A DNA stretch of 18,028 bases from Sutterella sp. (GTDB lineage: Bacteria; Pseudomonadota; Gammaproteobacteria; Burkholderiales; Burkholderiaceae_F), in NCBI GenBank assembly GCA_003488465.1, contig DNLN01000107.1, forward strand, positions 1 through 18,028. Direction: 5' to 3'. The position numbers and the translations under genes were made by a program. Positions 13,278 to 18,028 of the stretch are shown here, in pieces. Positions within the stretch are counted from its first letter, which is position 1. Each line of letters begins with the position of its first letter. The notes beneath the pieces are model-generated. The model was not told where the DNA came from. It saw only the letters and a list, made by a program, of their open reading frames with translations, and searched no databases.

Positions 13278-13761
13278 CTTCTTCAAAATCCATCAGGTCG
13301 GTGTCATCGGGATACTGACCGCACAGATTGGCCATCTCAACGGCGCATCTGGCGCAGTCACGCCCCTTCATCTCGGTGCGGGCCTTGCACTGATCGTCGT
13401 CGTAGGTCGTGAGAATGCCGTTGGCAACCGGGATGCCGTAGTCAAGCGCCACGCGGGTAATGCCAGCGCAGGACTCGTTGCTGACGATCTCAAAATGATA
13501 AGTCTCGCCCTTGATGACCGCGCCGAGTGCGATCAGCGCATCATACTCACCGGTTTCTGCGAGCTTGCTGAGCGTGAGCGGAATTTCCAATGCTCCGGGA
13601 ACCGTCACGTGGGTGATGTCGTCCTCGGAGACTCCGAGCTTCTTGAGCTCGTCAAGACAGGCCGCCCACTCTTCGCGGCCGGCATATTCGTTAAAGCGCG
13701 AAACCACCACGCCGATCTGAAGGCCAGCTCCATCCAAATTGGACTCGACTTCATCAATCAT
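13270..13761 (-). CDS. ribH: 6,7-dimethyl-8-ribityllumazine synthase
   Basis: A 163-residue protein making the lumazine precursor of riboflavin from the RibD-pathway pyrimidine and the dihydroxybutanone phosphate. Visible motifs: VVVSRFNEY near the start, [28 protein letters not shown] (phosphate and substrate site) and [23 protein letters not shown] precedes the ATG at 13761; an in-frame extension further upstream is not coding. The C terminus is odd: four extra cysteines (DQC, RDCARC, NLC) and an acidic tail ([14 protein letters not shown]) beyond the usual end at about EMANL. A TAGAAT at 13838-13833 may be its -10 box. No FMN riboswitch consensus was recognised in the leader. Confidence 0.94.
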   Translation of the reverse strand: MIDEVESNLDGAGLQIGVVVSRFNEYAGREEWAACLDELKKLGVSEDDITHVTVPGALEIPLTLSKLAETGEYDALIALGAVIKGETYHFEIVSNESCAGITRVALDYGIPVANGILTTYDDDQCKARTEMKGRDCARCAVEMANLCGQYPDDTDLMDFEEDD

Positions 13762-13832
13762 GAATCTTCTCCTCAAATAATTTCTTCTGAAGCGCGGCGC
13801 CCTGTCGGCACGCGCTCCGTGCAGTGCTTTTA

Positions 13833-13838
13833 ATTCTA
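13833..13838 (-). promoter_or_regulatory. Possible -10 box of the ribH-nusB transcript
   Basis: The minus strand reads TAGAAT, five of six consensus bases, placing a start near 13826 and a leader of about 65 bases. The -35 at 17-base spacing (AGGTTC) is poor, so this is tentative. Confidence 0.35.
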
Positions 13839-13906
13839 GCTGTTTGTTCGCTCCGGAACCTGAGCAAAAACTGCGTTCGTGCAAAATTTCGCCTTCTGCC
13901 CCTCAA

Positions 13907-13935
13907 TTGACAAGCCGCGCCGAACGCTTTAGCGT
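13907..13935 (+). promoter_or_regulatory. Possible promoter of the small membrane protein gene
   Basis: A perfect TTGACA (13907-13912) is followed after 17 bases by TAGCGT (13930-13935), which matches only three of six consensus bases. It lies about 65 bases before the ATG at 14002, on the right strand. Confidence 0.35.
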
Positions 13936-14001
13936 GCCTCTCGCCCGGGCTTGCCGAATTGAGCCCCCTGCAGTTGTCAAGAATTCCTTCGTTTTTTCGC
14001 C

Positions 14002-14523
14002 ATGGATGAAGATGCCGTTTTGCTGCTGAGCGCCTGCTCGCTCTTTTGCTGGTCCTATCTGATCTACCAGATCTTCCGGCTCATGACCCCGCTTCGCACG
14101 ATGAAGTTCGACAAGGCCGGCAGAGCAGCGGCCCAGCTCATGCGCGAGAGCGAACATGCGCCCGCAGCCTCTCTTGTCCGCTCGCTGCTTCCCATCGATC
14201 TCATGCTCTCGCGTCTTGCCAGAGGCGGAATCGGCGACATCGACAAGCCTGATGTGCGGCACTTCCGCAAGATGCTGAGCGTGCTCGCTCTGTGTGCGCT
14301 TGTGCTGATTGCACTCACGCTCGGCGCACTGAAGGCTCCTTCTGAAGCCACGGGCTATGCGGCCGACGCCATCATTCTTGCCGTTGCCATGGTCATCGGT
14401 TCGGTTGCCGAGTACCGGGCGAAAAGTTCCGCCCGCCTCATCATCGAGACATGCGAGAAAGCCAGGGAGCAGGCCGAGGCCGAAGCCGAACGCAGAAACC
14501 CGAAAAAGCGCGAGCGCGCCTGA
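14002..14523 (+). CDS. Small membrane protein of unknown function
   Basis: I do not recognise this 173-residue protein. It has one hydrophobic segment at about residues 6-27 (AVLLLSACSLFCWSYLIYQI), a hydrophilic stretch (about 28-87), two more membrane segments at about 90-109 (MLSVLALCALVLIALTLGAL) and 118-135, and a charged, Ala/Glu/Arg-rich C-terminal helix (KAREQAEAEAERRNPKKRERA). Three membrane spans with a basic tail suggest an inner-membrane protein with the tail in the cytoplasm. No clear Shine-Dalgarno precedes the ATG, but codon use looks like that of the neighbours, a TTGACA lies upstream, and the segment pattern argues for a real gene. It separates the two riboflavin clusters and ends 4 bases from the convergent stop of the oxidoreductase gene. 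Confidence 0.7.
   Translation: MDEDAVLLLSACSLFCWSYLIYQIFRLMTPLRTMKFDKAGRAAAQLMRESEHAPAASLVRSLLPIDLMLSRLARGGIGDIDKPDVRHFRKMLSVLALCALVLIALTLGALKAPSEATGYAADAIILAVAMVIGSVAEYRAKSSARLIIETCEKAREQAEAEAERRNPKKRERA
14503..14521 (-). terminator. Possible short terminator of the glyA-nrdR-rib-oxidoreductase run
   Basis: Just after the oxidoreductase stop, the minus strand reads GGCGCGCTCGCGCTTTTT: a GCGC/GCGC stem of only 4-5 bp followed by five Ts. It lies inside the 3' end of the convergent membrane protein gene, where it encodes part of KKRERA. The short stem makes this doubtful. Confidence 0.3.
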
Positions 14524-14527
14524 CCTG

Positions 14528-15568
14528 CTAGAAGGCACCCATATAGGGCGGCGGGAACGAGCCGAAGGCGTTAAGGGACTGAGCCGCCATCCAGCCCCAG
14601 TTGGGATTGCGCAGTACACCGCGGCCCACGCTCACCAGATCGGCATCACCACTCACGAGAATCCCCTCAGCCTGCAGCGGATCGGTGATGAGGCCGCTAG
14701 CAGCCGTGATCACGCCGGTTCCGCGCCGGACGGCACTCGCATAGCAGACGAGATACCCGGGCTGAGCCTGAGGGGCGTTCTGCACGGGGGCAAGACCGCC
14801 CGCCGTTACGTCGACGGCAGCAACGCCGAGACTGGCCGCACGGCGCACAAACTCCACCGCATCGGCCTCGGTCCATCCGCCTTCGATCCAATCGGTCGCC
14901 GCCACGCGAAGCATCACGGGAAGCTTTGGCACACGCTCCCGAATCGCCTCGATCACCGACAGTGCAAACCGCATTCGCTTCTCAAGGCTTCCGCCCCACC
15001 TGTCCGTCCTCCGATTGGTCAGCGGCGAGAGAAACTGATGCACCAGATAGCCGTGAGCGGCATGAATCTGCACGCCGTCCGCGCCTGCTTCATAAGCGCG
15101 TCGTGCGGCATCTGCGAAAGCATTGATGATCTTCTCGATTCCCGCTTCATCAAGTGCGTGCGGAGCGGCATCAGACTCCGCGTACGGCACGGCCGAGCAG
15201 GAAAGCGTCTCGGGCCTTTGCCCCTCGTCCTGCAGGAAGGCCTTGCGGCCTGCATGCGAGATCTGCACACAGATCCGGGTTTCTGGAGCAACGGCGCGGC
15301 ATGAGGCTAGCAGCCCGGCAAGCGCACGCCCCTGCTCGTCGTTCCACAGGCCGAGGTCCCTGGCGGTAATGCGTCCCTCGGGGCTGACGGCGGTGCACTC
15401 GATGACAAGAAGCCCGGCACCCGACCTGGCCAGTCTGCCGTAATGCTCGCCGTGCCAAGGCTGAGCAAGCCCGTCCACGGCCTGACACTGGCACATGGGC
15501 GGCACGCAGATTCGGTTGGAAAGCTCCATGCCGCCCAGTCTGATCGGAGAAAAAAGGCGCGCCGTCAT
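14528..15568 (-). CDS. NADH:flavin oxidoreductase, Old Yellow Enzyme family (YqjM type)
   Basis: A 346-residue FMN enzyme of the Old Yellow Enzyme family, closest to the YqjM/xenobiotic-reductase class that reduces activated C=C bonds with NAD(P)H. Visible motifs: FSPIRLGGMELSNRICVPPMCQCQA at the start (the Cys next to the flavin is typical of this class), QISHAGRKA (active-site His pair region), IHAAHGYLVHQFLSPLTNRRTD then RWGGS, and DLVSVGRGVLRNPNW near the end. The short C-terminal PPPYMGAF also fits. It is probably cytoplasmic, with no signal. It begins 13 bases after ribE in the same direction, so it is likely co-transcribed with flavin synthesis genes; the physiological substrate is unknown. 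Confidence 0.9.
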   Translation of the reverse strand: MTARLFSPIRLGGMELSNRICVPPMCQCQAVDGLAQPWHGEHYGRLARSGAGLLVIECTAVSPEGRITARDLGLWNDEQGRALAGLLASCRAVAPETRICVQISHAGRKAFLQDEGQRPETLSCSAVPYAESDAAPHALDEAGIEKIINAFADAARRAYEAGADGVQIHAAHGYLVHQFLSPLTNRRTDRWGGSLEKRMRFALSVIEAIRERVPKLPVMLRVAATDWIEGGWTEADAVEFVRRAASLGVAAVDVTAGGLAPVQNAPQAQPGYLVCYASAVRRGTGVITAASGLITDPLQAEGILVSGDADLVSVGRGVLRNPNWGWMAAQSLNAFGSFPPPYMGAF

Positions 15569-15581
15569 GCCTGATCGATCC

Positions 15582-16208
15582 CTAGAACAGGCTTTCGGAC
15601 TCGCCGTTGCGCAGAGCCATCATGCGCTCGATATAGCGGGCGATCGTATCAATCTCAAGATTGACAAAATCCTGGGGCTTCAAATGCTTGAGCGTCGTCA
15701 CCTCGACCGTATGGGGAATGAGGTTGATCGAGATCCGTGCGCCCACGGGCGTATCCTCGACCGAGTTGATCGTGAGGGAAACGCCGTTCACCGTCACCGA
15801 TCCCTTGTAGGCGAGATACTGCGAGAGCTTGAGCGGAGCAAGAATCACCAGTTTGTAGCTCTCGGCAACCTTGTCCATGCTCTCGACCTGGCCGATGCCG
15901 TCCACATGCCCGCTTACGAGATGCCCGTCGATGGTGTCGCCAAGGCGCATCGCCTTTTCCAGGTTGCACTCTCCGAACGTGCCGAGGTTGGCAGTCTTGC
16001 TCAGACTTTCCGCACTGACGTCGATCTGGAAGCTGTTGCCGCTCACATTGATCACCGTCATGCAGGCGCCGTTCACGGCGATCGAGTCTCCGACCTTGGT
16101 CTGCTCGAGATGAAATTCCTCGGGAGTCGCAATCGTCAGTCTGACGCCGTTGCCAAGCTGTTCGGGCTCGCGGATCTTGCCTACGGCCTGAATGATTCCA
16201 GTAAACAT
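15582..16208 (-). CDS. ribE: Riboflavin synthase, alpha chain
   Basis: A 208-residue enzyme that dismutates two lumazine molecules to riboflavin. The two homologous barrels of the family are plain: N-terminal MFTGIIQAVGKI with VNGACMTV and GHLVSGHVDG, then the second barrel with YKGSVTVNGVSLTINSVED and LIPHTVEVTTLKHL. Length is normal. AGGAGA lies before the ATG, 22 bases after the ribD stop, in the usual ribD-ribE order. Some species call this gene ribC. Confidence 0.95.
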   Translation of the reverse strand: MFTGIIQAVGKIREPEQLGNGVRLTIATPEEFHLEQTKVGDSIAVNGACMTVINVSGNSFQIDVSAESLSKTANLGTFGECNLEKAMRLGDTIDGHLVSGHVDGIGQVESMDKVAESYKLVILAPLKLSQYLAYKGSVTVNGVSLTINSVEDTPVGARISINLIPHTVEVTTLKHLKPQDFVNLEIDTIARYIERMMALRNGESESLF

Positions 16209-16230
16209 GCCTTATGTTCTCCTATGACAT

Positions 16231-17340
16231 TTAGTCCGGGAGTTTTCTCAACCGGACTCTCAAATCGTCTCCGACGGCGGCAGTCTCAACAAAGCGCCAC
16301 CTGCGTGCATCGGACAGTTTAACGAGCCCGGGCAGCTGCGCAACAGGGCGTCCGTCGCCAAGAAGCGTCGGCGCAAGGTACACGAGCAGTTCGTCAGCGA
16401 GCCCCTGGGCGATCATCTGCCCGCTGAGGGTTGCTCCGGCCTCGACAAAAAGTTCATTGACGCCGCTTTGCGCGATGCATTCGAGCGCCTCTTTCAGGCT
16501 GAGTCGCCCGGCCGCATCCTCGGCAAGAGCAACAACCTTCGCCCCCGCCCTCCTGAGCTCATCAACTCTGGCCTGCTGCGCCTTGCTGCTTACAAAAACC
16601 GTCGCGGGCGCCCCCTGCAGAATCTTTGCCTGCGCAGGCGTTCTCGCCTCACTGTCAAGGATGAACTTTGCCGGACTTGGCAAACCGCTGATCCGCACGT
16701 TCATCCGAGGATCATCGGCGAGCACGGTCCCGACTCCGGTGAGAAGCCCCTGGGCGCTCGCCCGGAATCTTTGGGCGTCTTCGCGAGCGGCCTCGCCCGT
16801 GATCCACTTACTCTCACCGCTCGGTAGCGCCGTTCTGCCGTCAAGGCTGGCCGCAGTCTTGAGCCGCACCCAAGGCGTCCCGCGCTTCATGCGGGTAATG
16901 AACGCAAGGTTGGACTCGATCGCCTCCTGCTCGCAGACGCCTGCGATGGCGGGAATGCCGGCCTGCTCAAGCATTCTGAGGCCTTTGCCGGCAACGAGCG
17001 GATTGGGGTCAACCGTCCCCGCGACAACCCTGCCGACCCCCTCGCGAATAAGCCGCAGGGCGCAGGGCGGCGTTCTGCCGTAGTGCGAGCAGGGCTCCAG
17101 CGTGACATACACCGTGGCGCCGCGAACTGACTTTCCCGCCGCTGCAGCTTTCTCGAGGGCCTCGATCTCGGCATGATGCCCGCCCGGCCGCTGGGTGAAA
17201 CCGCGGGATATTTCGACTCCGTCACGCACGATGACGCAGCCGACGGACGGATTGGGCGGAGCGATGAAGCGTCCGCCGCGGGCCGTCTCGATCGCCTGAC
17301 GCATCCAATACTCGTCCTGGGCGGTCACGTCGTCATACAT
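16231..17340 (-). CDS. ribD: Bifunctional riboflavin deaminase/reductase RibD
   Basis: A 369-residue two-domain enzyme for the second and third steps from GTP in riboflavin synthesis. The N-terminal zinc deaminase domain shows HAE (56-58) and PCSHYGRTPPC (Cys84, Cys93); the C-terminal reductase domain shows RLKTAASLDGRTALPSGESK, WITGEAAREDAQRFRA and LADDPRMNVR. I chose the ATG at 17340, which overlaps the nrdR stop by one base (TGATG); a GTG one codon upstream is equally readable. The tight overlap indicates translational coupling within a glyA-nrdR-ribD-ribE transcript. Confidence 0.95.
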   Translation of the reverse strand: MYDDVTAQDEYWMRQAIETARGGRFIAPPNPSVGCVIVRDGVEISRGFTQRPGGHHAEIEALEKAAAAGKSVRGATVYVTLEPCSHYGRTPPCALRLIREGVGRVVAGTVDPNPLVAGKGLRMLEQAGIPAIAGVCEQEAIESNLAFITRMKRGTPWVRLKTAASLDGRTALPSGESKWITGEAAREDAQRFRASAQGLLTGVGTVLADDPRMNVRISGLPSPAKFILDSEARTPAQAKILQGAPATVFVSSKAQQARVDELRRAGAKVVALAEDAAGRLSLKEALECIAQSGVNELFVEAGATLSGQMIAQGLADELLVYLAPTLLGDGRPVAQLPGLVKLSDARRWRFVETAAVGDDLRVRLRKLPD

Positions 17341-17831
17341 CACGGCTTGATTCCGGCAGAAACTTCCTGAGCCGCCTTCAGGCCGGCATCGGACTTGCGC
17401 AGCAGTCCCATGAACTGCTCGGGATTGTCCACATTGAAGTACACCGATGCAAAGCGCAGAAACGCCACGGCATCAAGCTTCTTGAGTTCCTCAAGCACGA
17501 ACTCGCCGATGCGGCTCGAAGCCACTTCGCGCTCGCCAAGCGTCCTCAGACGCTGCTCGATCGAACTGATCGCCTCCTCGATGCGCTCATTGTTCACCGG
17601 ACGCTTTCTGAGGGCGAGCTTCATGGAACTGCGAACCTTTTCACGATCGTATTCGCGACGCGCTCCCGTGCGCTTGATGATCATCGGCATGTTGAGCTCT
17701 ACGCGCTCAAACGTCGTGAACCTCTTGCCGCAACGGGCGCACTGCCGACGGCGGCGAATGGAAAAACCGTCATCACTTGCGCGGGAATCAATCACCGCCG
17801 AGTCTTTTTCTTTGCAAAACGGGCATCGCAT
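17340..17831 (-). CDS. nrdR: Ribonucleotide reductase repressor NrdR
   Basis: A 163-residue repressor that responds to ATP/dATP and binds NrdR boxes before ribonucleotide reductase genes. It has the zinc ribbon (Cys3, Cys6, Cys31, Cys34; MRCPFCKEKDSAVIDSR and RRRRQCARCGKRFTTFER) followed by the ATP-cone (MIIKRTGARREYDREKVRSSM, LRKRPV). The ATG at 17831 gives the family's universal MxCPFC start; the frame is open further upstream, but that part is not coding. A short C-terminal extension makes it about 14 residues longer than the E. coli protein. It starts 40 bases after glyA. Confidence 0.95.
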   Translation of the reverse strand: MRCPFCKEKDSAVIDSRASDDGFSIRRRRQCARCGKRFTTFERVELNMPMIIKRTGARREYDREKVRSSMKLALRKRPVNNERIEEAISSIEQRLRTLGEREVASSRIGEFVLEELKKLDAVAFLRFASVYFNVDNPEQFMGLLRKSDAGLKAAQEVSAGIKP

Positions 17832-17871
17832 AATCTTTGAAGCTCCAAATATCCTCTCGGGAATTCCTTTT

Positions 17872-18028
17872 CTAGCGGCCGTACACGGGGAAGCGCCGTA
17901 CAAGCGAATCAACGCGGGCGCGAACCGTGTCAAGCACATCCGCATCATCGGGGTGATCCATAACGTCAGCGATGAGGTTCGCGACCTGCCGCACCTCGTC
18001 CTCCTTGAAGCCGCGGGTCGTCATCGCG
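17872..18028 (-). CDS. glyA: Serine hydroxymethyltransferase, C-terminal end (cut by the window)
   Basis: The last 52 residues of a protein that runs off the right edge. The translation [23 protein letters not shown] and the ending [10 protein letters not shown] match the C terminus of GlyA, the PLP enzyme interconverting serine and glycine while charging tetrahydrofolate with one-carbon units. glyA directly upstream of nrdR is a common order in proteobacteria, which supports the call. The start, PLP lysine and most of the gene are outside the window. Confidence 0.88.
   Translation of the reverse strand, partial: AMTTRGFKEDEVRQVANLIADVMDHPDDADVLDTVRARVDSLVRRFPVYGR

Noticed and set aside
13762..14001. 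Possible FMN riboswitch in the ribH leader
   Set aside because: I looked for the conserved RFN element core on the minus strand and did not find it; the leader after the likely start site is only about 65 bases.
14357..15304. 315-codon plus-strand frame over the Old Yellow Enzyme gene
   Set aside because: The minus strand encodes a full-length enzyme with clear motifs; the plus-strand frame is a shadow.

Overview
The window looks like chromosomal DNA of a GC-rich betaproteobacterium, most likely a gut-type member of the Burkholderiales such as the Sutterellaceae. The clues are the ribH-nusB-thiL-pgpA-pncC string with pyrF pointing toward pncC, the glyA-nrdR-ribD-ribE string, and Tat-exported flavoenzymes partnered with a small multiheme cytochrome. 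The assignment to family is inference; class and order are more secure. Genes are tightly packed. I saw no rRNA, tRNA, CRISPR array or insertion sequence.

Left part (1-1153): a toxin-antitoxin pair on the minus strand, toxin gene first. The antitoxin is intact, but the toxin gene carries a frameshift. A perfect 7-bp inverted repeat lies just upstream as a probable operator. About 480 bp without a convincing gene follows, holding one FNR-like site.

Respiratory module (1154-5692): a Tat-exported FAD reductase-like protein, a secreted tetraheme cytochrome c, a sensor kinase with a periplasmic PhnD/TtrS-like sensing domain, and a FixJ/LuxR-type response regulator. Together they resemble a split, two-gene version of a soluble flavocytochrome c reductase with its own substrate-sensing two-component system. 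The FAD protein lacks the residues expected of a fumarate reductase and has a GHxYxGA motif like that of 3-ketosteroid dehydrogenases, so the electron acceptor is unknown. This is the most interesting locus in the window.

Middle (5684-9745): a U32-family iron-sulfur protein gene (minus strand), a one-component regulator with a ModE/LysR-like helix-turn-helix and a substrate-binding-like domain (plus strand), and a Tat-exported FMN-dependent alpha-hydroxy-acid dehydrogenase-like protein with a four-cysteine motif (minus strand). The last gene has a near-consensus FNR/ANR box and an AT-rich perfect dyad in its upstream region.

Right part (9746-18028): housekeeping genes. pyrF is on the plus strand. 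On the minus strand, in order of transcription, are glyA (3' end only), nrdR, ribD, ribE and an Old Yellow Enzyme family gene, then ribH-nusB, then thiL-pgpA-pncC. A small unrecognised membrane protein gene on the plus strand separates the two riboflavin clusters. The clusters supply riboflavin synthase, lumazine synthase and the RibD deaminase/reductase; ribBA, often present in such clusters, is not in the window. A clear intrinsic terminator sits between nusB and thiL.
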